Below are positions 1 to 8,996 of a DNA stretch of 12,036 bases, in pieces. Both the position numbers and the translations under genes were made by a program. The first letter of the stretch is position 1. Each line of letters opens with the position of its first letter. The stretch lies in NCBI GenBank assembly GCA_027295975.1, contig JAPUJX010000667.1:1-12036 (forward strand). The letters are read 5' to 3'. A model generated the notes under the pieces. It was not told the DNA's origin. It saw only the letters and a program-made list of their open reading frames with translations, and searched no databases. This DNA is from Gammaproteobacteria bacterium. GTDB taxonomy: Bacteria > Pseudomonadota > Gammaproteobacteria > Pseudomonadales > Azotimanducaceae.

Positions 1-415
1 CCGCAGCTACTATATGAGCGTAGCAAACAAGACCAACGACTACATGTTGGATCGCGACGTGCAGAAGAACCTGATGTACAACGGCATTCCGTTCATTCTG
101 AACTTACCCGACCGCGCAATGACGGAGTTGATGTGCAACGCCCAGGGCGAAGCCCTCTACGACCGCACTCAGGAGCACCTGGGCACCACGGATGTGTACG
201 TCATCGCGGTGCGCCGCCAACTGCTCCGCGCCGCCAAACTATTGCGAGACACCGGCGAGTTGCCCGTGAACGTCGGCAAACCCGAAATCGGCCGGGTTCG
301 CATGGGAACATTCGTCCTGGATGCGGGTGCGGACTGGCGGAAGGAAACCGCACCAGCGCTGAACCCGGATTCCGGATTGCCGGTAGCCGCCGAATTGCCG
401 CTGATCCTGGATTGA
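1..415 (+). CDS. Rieske ring-hydroxylating oxygenase, C-terminal fragment (5' end outside window)
   Basis: The reading frame is already open at position 2 and ends in TGA at 413-415, so this is the tail of a longer gene cut by the window edge. The ATG at 14 is internal. The segment matches the C-terminal end of the phthalate 4,5-dioxygenase-like branch of Rieske oxygenase alpha subunits: an NDYxxDRxxQK stretch, then YNGI, then DRTQEHLGTTD followed by a helix with RRQLLRAA. The Rieske cluster and the mononuclear iron site would lie upstream and cannot be seen. This branch includes phthalate hydroxylases and aryl-methyl-ether demethylases that feed protocatechuate. The neighbouring protocatechuate genes fit such a role, but the substrate is not readable here. 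The stop is 33 bp from the end of the convergent gene at 449-865; only a weak 4-bp hairpin lies between them. Confidence 0.85.
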   Translation, partial: RSYYMSVANKTNDYMLDRDVQKNLMYNGIPFILNLPDRAMTELMCNAQGEALYDRTQEHLGTTDVYVIAVRRQLLRAAKLLRDTGELPVNVGKPEIGRVRMGTFVLDAGADWRKETAPALNPDSGLPVAAELPLILD

Positions 416-448
416 CGCTTGGTCCGTAGACTAAACCCGGCAGGGTCT

Positions 449-865
449 CTATTGATTGTGCGAGGCGGGACCTTCCAAGTTCTCCAGCGGCTCCGATCGT
501 CTCTCGTTTGACATTCTTGCCAGCAGCAGGTCGCGATATTCGTAATACCCGGGCATCTGTTCCTGGGTGAGAAATTCAGCCATTTCGGCGTCCATGCGTT
601 TTACATAAATGTTGCGCTTGCGCCTGATTTCTCTCGGCAGATTCGTAACATTGCGCCGGACAAGCTTGTGTACGGCGGAATTCAGACTATCGAAAAAGTT
701 CGAGATTGCTTGTCTGAACTGAGGTAATTGTTCTTCCGTCATACGGATTTCAAGAGCAGCCAGAATCACCTCCTCCTGAATCCAGGGTGGTTTCTGTTCG
801 GCCCCGTACACGCCAGGCGCACCCCATAACACCCCGGATAAAAAGAAAAAGAGAAACGGTTTCAT
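449..865 (-). CDS. small exported protein of unknown function, last gene of the lig operon
   Basis: I do not recognise this 138-residue protein. Residues 1 to about 21 look like a Sec signal peptide: MKP, a run of Phe and Leu, then small residues before AEQ. The mature part is charged and mostly helical. It carries two short LTxxQ-like motifs, MTEEQ at about 42-46 and LTQEQ at about 99-103, each followed by aromatic residues, and a very basic linker (RRKR near 81-84). LTxxQ-type repeats are seen in Spy/CpxP-like periplasmic proteins, but the resemblance is too short to assign it there. It starts 39 bp after the ligC stop on the same strand, so it is probably transcribed as the last gene of ligJ-U-K-C. 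The ATG lacks a good ribosome-binding site: a GGGG run lies too far upstream. It converges with the Rieske gene. Confidence 0.65.
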   Translation of the reverse strand: MKPFLFFFLSGVLWGAPGVYGAEQKPPWIQEEVILAALEIRMTEEQLPQFRQAISNFFDSLNSAVHKLVRRNVTNLPREIRRKRNIYVKRMDAEMAEFLTQEQMPGYYEYRDLLLARMSNERRSEPLENLEGPASHNQ

Positions 866-904
866 GAGTCGAGTGGCTGCCCCTGCCGGATTTACGCCGC
901 AACT

Positions 905-1852
905 TCAGCTTTCTGAAAGCGCACGTTCCAGGCGATCCAGCGTGCGCATGGCTCCCAACCCCTGGGCAAGGCTCGAATTGGGTTCCCGATCTTCCCGGAT
1001 CGCGGCCAGAAACTCCCGGTCCGCGAGTTCGATGCCATCCGTGCTGACAGCAACTTCACCGACATCGATCTGCTCCCCATCGCCCGTGAATAGATCGTCA
1101 TAGTTCGCGACAAAAGTGCCCTCCGCACAGATGTAGCGGAAAAAGGTCCCAAAGGGTCCATTGTTGTTGAAAGACAGGGAGAGCGTGCAGATCGCCCCGC
1201 TGGGGGCTTTCAACCCGATGGCCATATCCATGGTTATGCCGAGATTGGCATCCACCGGACCCTGTAACGCGGTCACCTCGGCGGTAGCGCCGCCGGTCTG
1301 ATATTCAAAAAGGTCCACCGTGTGGCAGGCATGGTGCCAGAGCAGGTGATCCGTCCAACTCCGCGGTTCGCCGCGCGCGTTGGTGTTGGTGCGGCGAAAG
1401 AAGTACGTCTGCACGTCCATCTGCTGGATCGTGAGAAGACCTTCGCGAATCCGGTTGTGAATCCACTGGTGTGAGGGATTGAACCTGCGGACATGGTCCA
1501 CCATCGCCACGACGCCGGTTGCCTGCTGCATGCGCACGAGCGCTTCGGCGTCAGCCAGATTATCGGCCATGGGAATCTCTACCAGCACATGTTTGCCGGC
1601 TTGCATGACCTGGCTCGCCTGTTCGGCATGCAGCGGGGTCGGAGAGGCCAAAATTGCCGCCTCGACACCTGGCTGGTCGAGCGCTTCTCCGAGGTCGAGC
1701 GTGAAATGGGGAATGCCTCGCTCTTCTGCCACCGTTTCGGTCGCAGCCGCGACGCCGCCGCAAACGGATACCACCTCGACATCATCGATGCGCTCAAGTG
1801 CGTCCAGATGTTTGTTTCCGAAAGCGCCTTCGCCAACCAGGCAGATCTTCAA
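905..1852 (-). CDS. ligC: 4-carboxy-2-hydroxymuconate-6-semialdehyde dehydrogenase (LigC/PmdC)
   Basis: LigC oxidises the protocatechuate ring-cleavage product CHMS, as its hemiacetal, to 2-pyrone-4,6-dicarboxylate with NAD(P)+ in the cytoplasm. The 315-residue length equals that of known LigC. The protein is a Gfo/Idh/MocA-type oxidoreductase: a Rossmann GEGAFG at 7-12, then VEIPMAD at 91-97, where most of the superfamily has EKP but LigC-type enzymes do not. The conserved block [12 protein letters not shown] (about 143-154) and [16 protein letters not shown] (about 165-180) is characteristic of LigC. Translation appears to start at TTG (1850-1852), which overlaps the ligK stop as TTGA. GGAG lies 8 nt upstream, and the family N-terminus MKIxLxGxGAFG begins exactly here. 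It is the fourth gene of the ligJUKC operon. Confidence 0.93.
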   Translation of the reverse strand: MKICLVGEGAFGNKHLDALERIDDVEVVSVCGGVAAATETVAEERGIPHFTLDLGEALDQPGVEAAILASPTPLHAEQASQVMQAGKHVLVEIPMADNLADAEALVRMQQATGVVAMVDHVRRFNPSHQWIHNRIREGLLTIQQMDVQTYFFRRTNTNARGEPRSWTDHLLWHHACHTVDLFEYQTGGATAEVTALQGPVDANLGITMDMAIGLKAPSGAICTLSLSFNNNGPFGTFFRYICAEGTFVANYDDLFTGDGEQIDVGEVAVSTDGIELADREFLAAIREDREPNSSLAQGLGAMRTLDRLERALSES

Positions 1853-2526
1853 TCGACGTACTCCATGCCGGCAGCCGCCAGCTTCTCGCGCATGTTGTAG
1901 ATATCCAACCCCGCCTCTCCCGCAGCCAGACGTTGCCGGGTTATTTCCTCCTGCGCCACACGGGTGTTACTTTTTTCCAGGGCTCGAGCGGCCATCTCGC
2001 GCGGAACGATACAAACGCCATCGTCGCCCGCTACCACCACGTCCCCGGGATTGACCAGACATCCGGCACACACCACCGGAACATTCACGCACCCGGGGGT
2101 GGCTTTGACCGTGCCCTCGGCGGACACCGCCCGCGACCAGACCGGAAACTGCATCGCGGTGAGATCTGCTACATCGCGCACTCCGGCATCAATCACCAGT
2201 CCACGAACGCCTCGTGCCCGGGCGGAGGTTGCCAACAGATCGCCAAACATGCCGTTGGTGTTGTCCGCCGAAAGCCCAACCAGCAATATGTCACCCGGTT
2301 CACACAACTCCATGGCGACATGTAACATCCAGTTGTCTCCCGGGTGTGCCAATACGGTTACGGCACTGCCGGCAATCGACGCTCCCGGGTAGATGGGCCG
2401 CATATAAGGTTTCAGCAGACCCGTGCGTCCCTGGGCCTCGTGCACCGTCGCCACCCCGCAATTCGCCAGTCCGTCTATGACGCCTGCATCGGCGCGCGCG
2501 ATCTTCCGCACCGCGATGTTTTTCAT
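1849..2526 (-). CDS. ligK: 4-carboxy-4-hydroxy-2-oxoadipate aldolase (LigK/PmdF/ProA)
   Basis: This enzyme catalyses the last step of the 4,5-cleavage pathway: retro-aldol cleavage of 4-carboxy-4-hydroxy-2-oxoadipate to pyruvate and oxaloacetate. It is a class II, divalent-metal aldolase of the HMG/CHA aldolase (RraA-like) family. The family's D-X20-R-D metal and active-site motif is visible as D96 and R117-D118, with [12 protein letters not shown] before [11 protein letters not shown]. The length, 225 residues, is normal. The ATG overlaps the ligU stop as ATGA, and GGAGAGG lies 7 nt upstream of the start. Its own stop overlaps the ligC TTG. Family members may also decarboxylate oxaloacetate, but that cannot be judged from sequence. 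Confidence 0.93.
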   Translation of the reverse strand: MKNIAVRKIARADAGVIDGLANCGVATVHEAQGRTGLLKPYMRPIYPGASIAGSAVTVLAHPGDNWMLHVAMELCEPGDILLVGLSADNTNGMFGDLLATSARARGVRGLVIDAGVRDVADLTAMQFPVWSRAVSAEGTVKATPGCVNVPVVCAGCLVNPGDVVVAGDDGVCIVPREMAARALEKSNTRVAQEEITRQRLAAGEAGLDIYNMREKLAAAGMEYVD

Positions 2527-3575
2527 ACCATTACCTCTCCACTAAACAGCAACCGGGCGGTACGCACGATACCCGCACTCACCACCTGGCCCGCATCATC
2601 GAGATCGAGATGGACTTCCATCGAGCCACCGGGGTGTTCCACCTGCATTCGTTTGGTCTTTCCATCGGGTACCTTCGCCAACTCCCGCGTAATTGAATCG
2701 GCTGTGAGACAAGCGGTGGCGACACTCACCGCACCCAGTACTCCGATGGACTTGTGGCACACGTGGGGGATGAAGGTTCTGGTCATGATTGCGCCACCGG
2801 ATCGCGGGGGCGATACCAGACACATCTTTGGAATGGATTTTGCGTGTACGTCCCCCAGCTTCATGGCACGTCCGGCCTGGAGGCGGATTACCTCGAGTTG
2901 CTGTTTCAGGACTTCGTTGATATCCAGTTCTTCGGGCGACTCCACCCCGGACAGCCCGAAGTGTGACGCGCGCAATACAACCACCGGCATACCGTTGTCC
3001 ACGCAGGTGGCCTCCATCCCATCGAACGTATCGACCTCATGCCCGGTCGGCAGCAGCGCTCCACAACTGGAACCGGCGATGTCGAGATAGTTGCAGACAA
3101 TGGGCGCGGATGTGCCCGGCACTCCATCTATGGACGTGTCGCCTCGCGAATCGACCTCGCCACCAGGCGTTTGCAGGACCAAATGGCATACGGCATGGCT
3201 GTTCAACATCCGCACCCGAACTTTCGTTTCGTGCTGTTGAGCCTCAACGAGATTTTCCCGGATGGCAAAAATCCCAACTCCGGCGAGCAGGTTGCCGCAG
3301 TTCTGCGCGGAACTCACGGTCTGCTGGTGCGGATCAACCTGCAGGAACAGGTAATCGACATCGATCCCGCTATCCGGCGACTGGCGGATGACCGCGACTT
3401 TGCTCGTCAGGGGATGACCACCGCCAATTCCGTCCACCTGCAAGACATCCGGCCCACCCATGATCCTGACGAGCAACGCGTCACGCGCCACTTCATCCGC
3501 TGGAAGATGTTTCTCCTGGAAGTAGGCACCGCGAGACGTGCCTCCCCGGATCAGCGAACAGGGAATGCCGCCCAT
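2523..3575 (-). CDS. ligU: 4-oxalomesaconate tautomerase/isomerase (LigU/GalD type, PrpF family)
   Basis: PrpF-family proteins have a diaminopimelate-epimerase-like fold. In protocatechuate and gallate pathways, members called LigU or GalD move the double bond of 4-oxalomesaconate so that the hydratase can act. This 350-residue protein begins with [19 protein letters not shown], the typical PrpF N-terminus. K59 in TSKVAV and C93 in QNCGN sit where LigU has Lys66 and Cys100; both are shifted by the same seven residues, which supports the alignment. [23 protein letters not shown], split as [10 protein letters not shown] and [12 protein letters not shown] here, forms the conserved second half. 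Whether it makes the keto tautomer (GalD-like) or the allylic isomer (LigU-like) cannot be decided by eye. It is the second gene of the operon. Its ATG overlaps the ligJ stop by one base, and its stop overlaps ligK by four. Confidence 0.91.
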   Translation of the reverse strand: MGGIPCSLIRGGTSRGAYFQEKHLPADEVARDALLVRIMGGPDVLQVDGIGGGHPLTSKVAVIRQSPDSGIDVDYLFLQVDPHQQTVSSAQNCGNLLAGVGIFAIRENLVEAQQHETKVRVRMLNSHAVCHLVLQTPGGEVDSRGDTSIDGVPGTSAPIVCNYLDIAGSSCGALLPTGHEVDTFDGMEATCVDNGMPVVVLRASHFGLSGVESPEELDINEVLKQQLEVIRLQAGRAMKLGDVHAKSIPKMCLVSPPRSGGAIMTRTFIPHVCHKSIGVLGAVSVATACLTADSITRELAKVPDGKTKRMQVEHPGGSMEVHLDLDDAGQVVSAGIVRTARLLFSGEVMV

Positions 3576-4585
3576 CAGGTCAACATGCGCGAATAAACTC
3601 GCTTGGCATTTTCCGAGAAGATCATGCGCTTTTCGGCATCCGTTGCGCGATCCGAGGCATCAATGTAGCGCCTGGTGTCGTCGAAATTATGCCCCGTGTC
3701 GGGATCGACACCACGCACCGCGCCCAGTAGCTCCGAGGCAAACAGAACATTTGCAGCCGGTATCACATCCAGCAACAAGTCGATACCCGGTTGGTGGTAA
3801 ACGCAGGTATCGAAGAAGACGTTGCCCAGAACCAGTTCTTCCAGCGGGGGTTTGTCCATGGCTTGCACCAGGCCGCGAAACCGCCCCCAATGATACGGAA
3901 CCGCCCCGCCGCCGTGGGGAACGATGAACTTGATCTCCGGAAAGTCCCGCAACAGATCAGACGTCAACATCTGCATGAACGCCGTGGTGTCGGCACCCAG
4001 ATAGTGAGAACCGGTGGTGTGAAAACATGGGTTGCACGCAGCGCTCACGTGGATCATCGCGGGCACATCCAGCTCGCACATCCTCTCGAAAAACGGGTAC
4101 CAGAATCGATTCCCGAGAGGCGGATCTGTCCAGTAACCACCCGACGGGTCCGGGTTGAGGTTACAGCCAACGAAACCCAATTCGTTCACACAGCGTTCCA
4201 GTTCGGCGATACAGTTGTCGGGCGCGACGCCCGGCGTCTGTGGTAACTGGGCCACCCCCACGAAGTTGTCGGGGTACAGTTGGGTGATGCGGTAGATCAG
4301 GTCATTACAGTGTTCCGTCCAGGTACTGGACGTGCTGGCGTTGCCGACATGGTGTCCCATCCAACTGGCGCGGGGCGAGAAGATCGTGAGATCCGTACCT
4401 CGCTCTGCCTGCATCTTGAGTTGCGCGCCTTCCAGGCTCTCGCGAATCTGGTCGTCACTGATCCCGAGTTCACCCTTGACCGACCGATGTTCCGGATCCA
4501 GTTCGAGGTCCGCCTTCTGGCGGTCGCGATAAGACTCCAGTTCATCCGGCGCCGTCGTGTAGTGGCCGTGGCAATCTATGATCAT
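3575..4585 (-). CDS. ligJ: 4-oxalomesaconate hydratase (LigJ), amidohydrolase superfamily
   Basis: LigJ adds water to 4-oxalomesaconate to give 4-carboxy-4-hydroxy-2-oxoadipate, the substrate of LigK. The 336-residue protein is an amidohydrolase-fold enzyme. Metal and catalytic residues known from LigJ are visible: H6 and H8 in MIIDCHGHYTTAP, H179 in PAMIHVSA, H224 in VPHGGGAVPYHWGR, and E285 in FASELLGA. The start is fixed by the conserved MIIDCHGH N-terminus; AGGG directly abuts the ATG, so the ribosome-binding site is poor for its position. It is the first gene of the leftward operon ligJ-U-K-C-orf and is divergent from the DUF1932 dehydrogenase, with 122 bp between the start codons. Confidence 0.93.
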   Translation of the reverse strand: MIIDCHGHYTTAPDELESYRDRQKADLELDPEHRSVKGELGISDDQIRESLEGAQLKMQAERGTDLTIFSPRASWMGHHVGNASTSSTWTEHCNDLIYRITQLYPDNFVGVAQLPQTPGVAPDNCIAELERCVNELGFVGCNLNPDPSGGYWTDPPLGNRFWYPFFERMCELDVPAMIHVSAACNPCFHTTGSHYLGADTTAFMQMLTSDLLRDFPEIKFIVPHGGGAVPYHWGRFRGLVQAMDKPPLEELVLGNVFFDTCVYHQPGIDLLLDVIPAANVLFASELLGAVRGVDPDTGHNFDDTRRYIDASDRATDAEKRMIFSENAKRVYSRMLT

Positions 4586-4707
4586 CCCTGCTCGCGTGCC
4601 CTAAGATTGATGTAACGATAGCACCACCACCCCCGGGTACGAAGGCCCTTACAATTGCGCGGTAATTTATTATGTTGACAAGGTCCCGGGCCGCTCAGGA
4701 GATCACC
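4586..4707. promoter_or_regulatory. divergent intergenic region between ligJ and the DUF1932 dehydrogenase
   Basis: These 122 bp must hold the promoters of two divergent units, ligJUKC to the left and the dehydrogenase-ligI pair to the right. Visible elements are an AT-rich core at about 4661-4680, a TTAC-N9-GTAA inverted repeat at 4649-4665, an AAGG-C-CCTT palindrome at 4642-4650, and two CCCGGG palindromes at 4632-4637 and 4685-4690. No convincing pair of -35 and -10 boxes with normal spacing was found on either strand. A shared operator is plausible but unproven. Confidence 0.35.
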
Positions 4708-5604
4708 ATGTACGACATCGGATTTATCGGCTTCGGCGAGGCGGCCCGGGCTTTTACCCGGGGTTGGCGCGAAACCGGCCTGGTGCTCGGCATCGCCGCC
4801 TACGATGTGCTTTTCGATCATGCAACCACCCGTGAAAACATGACGGCAACCTGTCTCCGGAGTGACGTATCACCGGTTTATGCCGCCGAGACGCTGGCCC
4901 GCACATCCGAGGTGATAATCAGCGCCGTGACCCCCGATCAGGTGCAAATCGCCGCGACGAGCGTCGGCTCGATTAACCGGGAAATCCCCTATTTCGATAT
5001 CAACTCCGCGGCACCCGAAAAGAAAAAGCTGGCGGCGGCCAGCGTTGGCGATGGTTACCTGGATGTGGCCATCCTCTCGCCGGTATTGCCGAAACTGAAT
5101 GGGAGTCCCATCCTGATCGCCGGTCCGCGCGCCGAGGCACAGAGGGCATTTATCCACCAGCACTTTCCCCACGCCGAAATCATTTCCCCGGAAGTCGGCG
5201 CCGCCTCCCTGGTGAAAATGATTCGCAGTGTTTTCGTGAAAGGACTGGAAAGCATCACCATGGAGTGTGCGCTGGCGGCTTATCGCGCCGGTCTGGCGGA
5301 ACGCATTTTTCCGTCCCTCGATGAGGTGCTCAGATTCACCGAGACAAAAGCCCTGGCGGACTACACGATGGAGCGAGTCGCCAGACACGGTGTGCGACGG
5401 GCCGCCGAGATGATGGAGGTCTGCGATACCCTCGCCCACCTCGGCACCCCCAGTTGGATGTCCCAGGGCAGCGAGAAAATCGAAGCGCTGGTCGGCGGAC
5501 TCAATCTCGGCGAGCAGTGGGGCGACGTGCCTCGCGATGCGGAACGAATCGCTGACGCCGTGTTAAAAGCCATATCGGCGCAAATGCCGGCCAAAACTAT
5601 CTGA
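4708..5604 (+). CDS. NAD(P)-dependent dehydrogenase of the 6PGDH/beta-hydroxyacid family with DUF1932 C-terminal domain
   Basis: The 298-residue protein has an N-terminal Rossmann domain with GFGEAA at 8-13 and ISAVTP near 71-76. The beta-hydroxyacid dehydrogenase substrate loop DINSAAPEKK lies near 97-106, and GAASLVKMIRSVFVKGLE at about 164-181 carries the expected catalytic lysine, K170. Residues of about 185-265 match a DUF1932-type helical domain. Such proteins oxidise hydroxyacids or reduce oxoacids. No step of the standard 4,5-cleavage pathway needs one, so its substrate is unknown; a tricarboxylate or hydroxy-oxoadipate intermediate would fit the neighbours. AGGAG at 4697-4701 lies 6 nt before the ATG at 4708, and the Rossmann strand begins at once. 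An in-frame ATG at 4672 would add 12 residues unlike the family. It is followed after 16 bp by ligI and is probably co-transcribed with it. Confidence 0.85.
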   Translation: MYDIGFIGFGEAARAFTRGWRETGLVLGIAAYDVLFDHATTRENMTATCLRSDVSPVYAAETLARTSEVIISAVTPDQVQIAATSVGSINREIPYFDINSAAPEKKKLAAASVGDGYLDVAILSPVLPKLNGSPILIAGPRAEAQRAFIHQHFPHAEIISPEVGAASLVKMIRSVFVKGLESITMECALAAYRAGLAERIFPSLDEVLRFTETKALADYTMERVARHGVRRAAEMMEVCDTLAHLGTPSWMSQGSEKIEALVGGLNLGEQWGDVPRDAERIADAVLKAISAQMPAKTI

Positions 5605-5620
5605 AATCCAGGAGTTGCTG

Positions 5621-6517
5621 ATGGACCCAGACTGGCTTCCCTTTCATCCTGCCCCCTCGATACCAGGGTTCCGTCCACCTCCGGGGGCGGTGGATGCCCA
5701 CTGCCACGTGTTCGGACCGGCTGACCAGTTTCCTTTTGCGCCGGAGCGTAAATACACGCCGTGTGACGCCGGTAAATTTTCGCTTTTTGCGTTGCGCGAT
5801 CATCTGGGTTTTTCACGAAACGTAATCGTCCAGGCCACCTGTCACGGCACAGACAACGCGGCCCTCGTCGATGCGCTGTCGTTTTCAAACGGCCTCGCAA
5901 AAGGAATAGCCGCCGTCGACCCGGGGATCAGCCATGACGAACTTCGCGTTCTGGACGCGGCCGGTGTGTGCGGGGTGCGGTTCAATTTCGTCAAACGCCT
6001 CGTCGACAAACTTCCTCATGAAGCCCTGCAACGGGTTGCCGAAAAAATCGCACCGCTCAACTGGCACATCGTCATTTACTTCGAGGCCCGGGAACTCGAT
6101 GAAATCCACGACCTCGTAACGACCTTACCGACGCCGGTGGTAGTGGATCACATGGGTCGACCCGACGTGACGCAACCCGTGGACGGTGCTGAATTCGCCC
6201 AATTCATTGGCCTGATGGAAGATCATCCCAACTTCTGGGTCAAGGTAAGCTGCCCCGAACGTTTGTCCGCCGTGGGTCCACCGACCTACGAAGACGTCGT
6301 CCCATTTTGCCGCCTGCTGGTGGAACGTTTCGGCGACAGGGTGTTGTGGGGTACGGACTGGCCCCACCCAAACATGAAATCGCATATGCCGGACGACGGT
6401 ACGCTGGTGGATTTCATTCCAGAGATCGCGCCCACCAGGGTCAAACAACAGGCGTTGCTGGTAGACAACCCGATGCGACTTTACTGGCCTGAGGAGATTA
6501 GAAGAGACTATGTGTAG
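5621..6517 (+). CDS. ligI: 2-pyrone-4,6-dicarboxylate lactonase (LigI)
   Basis: LigI hydrolyses 2-pyrone-4,6-dicarboxylate to 4-oxalomesaconate. It is a metal-independent member of the amidohydrolase superfamily. The 298-residue product has the LigI signature along its whole length: PPPGAVDAHCHVFGP with H27 and H29, KYTP with Y45, QATCHGTDNA, GVRFNFVKRL with R120 and R126, YFEA with E155, VVDHMGRPD with H177 and R180, CPERL with R214, and GTDWPHPNM with the catalytic D246. These correspond to substrate-binding and catalytic residues described for LigI. AGGAG at 5610-5614 lies 6 nt from the ATG at 5621; a TTG at 5615 is in frame but too close to that site. It follows the DUF1932 gene and ends only 3 bp from the convergent ligB stop. 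Confidence 0.95.
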   Translation: MDPDWLPFHPAPSIPGFRPPPGAVDAHCHVFGPADQFPFAPERKYTPCDAGKFSLFALRDHLGFSRNVIVQATCHGTDNAALVDALSFSNGLAKGIAAVDPGISHDELRVLDAAGVCGVRFNFVKRLVDKLPHEALQRVAEKIAPLNWHIVIYFEARELDEIHDLVTTLPTPVVVDHMGRPDVTQPVDGAEFAQFIGLMEDHPNFWVKVSCPERLSAVGPPTYEDVVPFCRLLVERFGDRVLWGTDWPHPNMKSHMPDDGTLVDFIPEIAPTRVKQQALLVDNPMRLYWPEEIRRDYV

Positions 6518-6520
6518 AAG

Positions 6521-7736
<1,216 letters not shown>

Positions 7737-7737
<1 letters not shown>

Positions 7738-8957
7738 CACTCGCCCGCCTCGATCCTCATTGGTAGTTCTCTATACCCCCGCAACGCGTTGTTGGCATCC
7801 GGCACCGGCGCACCCGTGAGTTCGATCAACCGAACCTTCGCCGCAAGAGTCTGCAGCAACACTTCGGATTCCAACGCCGCCAGGTGACGCCCGACACAAG
7901 CGTGAATCCCAACGCCAAAAGCGGCCTGACCGCCCGGACGCCGGGTAATGTCGAAGACATTCGCGTCCGGCCAGCGGTCGGTGTCGCGGTTGGCGCAGTC
8001 GATGTTCAACAGGACCTTCGCACCCTCCCGTATGGGCACGCCCGAAACCTCCGTGTCCTCATCGGCTGTTCGAAAAAACGTGTGTACTGGAGATGCGTAA
8101 CGCAGAACCTCCTCGAACGCGAACCTCGCTCGATGAGGATCTTGCCTGAGAACCTGCCATTGAGCCGGATGATCCGCAAAACAGCGCAACATATTGCCAA
8201 TGGCGATGACGGTGGTGTCCAGACCCGCCGAGAGCAACGACCGTACCAGCAACGACGCTTGGGTCTCGGTGATCTCGCCCCGGTCGACGTAACCGTATAT
8301 ATCGCCGCCCAGCGCACCATCGGCCAGGTTCTCCCTCTCACATTGTTCGGCAATCCAGGCAACCGCCGAAGCCGCCCTCTGGGCCGCGCGTGCCGCAATC
8401 TCGTTCCTGGGACCCAGCATATTGAAAACGAGGTTCCCATAGTCGAGTAGAAAATGTCGGTTCTCCCGGTTCAAACCCACCGCATCGGGGAACACGGTGA
8501 TCGGAAACCCCACCGCAAGTTCCTGAATGCCATCAAATTCACCCGCACCGAGCAACCTGTCAACACGTTGCTCGGCCTCCTTCTCAAATCCGGCTCGTAA
8601 CGCTGACAGGGCGTTCGCGGACAACACGCTGGACAACACTTTTCGCATTCGAGTGTGTTCCGGTGGATCTGCTTCGAGAATGAGGCTGGGTGGTCGCCAG
8701 GGTTCTTCCGTTTTGAAATCCTGCAGCCCCACTCCCCGTGACGAACAAAACGTACGAAAATTCTTGAAGATCGCGGTGACTTCGCGGTGTTTGCCGGTGG
8801 CCCAGACGCCGTAACGGGTCAGCCACACCAGCGGACCGTTACGACGAAGGGTTTCGTGAAACTCCCGCGGATCCTCCAGGTGATGTTCCTCGTACGGATC
8901 GATATCGGAAATGGGCGCATCGGGAAAGGGTGCGTCGAAAAAAGGTTTCTGCTGCAT
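7737..8957 (-). CDS. cytochrome P450, CYP199-like para-substituted benzoate monooxygenase/O-demethylase
   Basis: The 406-residue soluble bacterial P450 has the heme loop FGVGIHACVG with the thiolate ligand C354, an I-helix SAGLDTT at 243-249 with the acid-alcohol pair D247-T248, and a K-helix FEEVLRY near 281-287. Long stretches agree with my recollection of CYP199A2/A4 from Rhodopseudomonas, such as FCSSRGVGLQDFK, PWRPPSLILE and VHTFFRT. The CYP199A4 carboxylate-binding residues Arg92, Ser95 and Ser244 are matched by R88, S91 and S240, and Phe182 and Phe298 by F178 and F294. Phe185 is replaced by L181. CYP199A enzymes demethylate 4-methoxybenzoate and veratrate at the para position, which fits a place between pobA and ligA. 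No ferredoxin or reductase gene is nearby. The ATG has GGAG 6 nt upstream. A CYP199A substrate is inferred, not proved. Confidence 0.92.
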
Positions 8958-8996
8958 TTGTTACTCCGTGTCACACCCCATGATTCCAAGCCGATT

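Noticed and set aside
435..446. ACCC-GGCA-GGGT hairpin as a terminator between the convergent Rieske and exported-protein genes
   Set aside because: The stem is only 4 bp and has no T-tract on either side.
905..1852. ligC as a generic sugar dehydrogenase of the Gfo/Idh/MocA family
   Set aside because: The EIP in place of EKP and the FFRR to [16 protein letters not shown] block are LigC-like, and the neighbours are lig genes.
1479..3090. Several plus-strand open frames opposite ligC, ligK and ligU
   Set aside because: They are shadows of genes whose catalytic residues are fully conserved on the minus strand; their translations are rich in Arg, Ser and Pro without domains.
4675..4680. TTGACA as a -35 promoter box
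   Set aside because: There is no -10-like sequence about 17 bp downstream on the plus strand; that position falls on the ribosome-binding site of the dehydrogenase.
4672..4707. In-frame ATG at 4672 as the start of the DUF1932 dehydrogenase
   Set aside because: It would add twelve residues before the Rossmann strand, unlike the family, and AGGAG lies 6 nt before the ATG at 4708.
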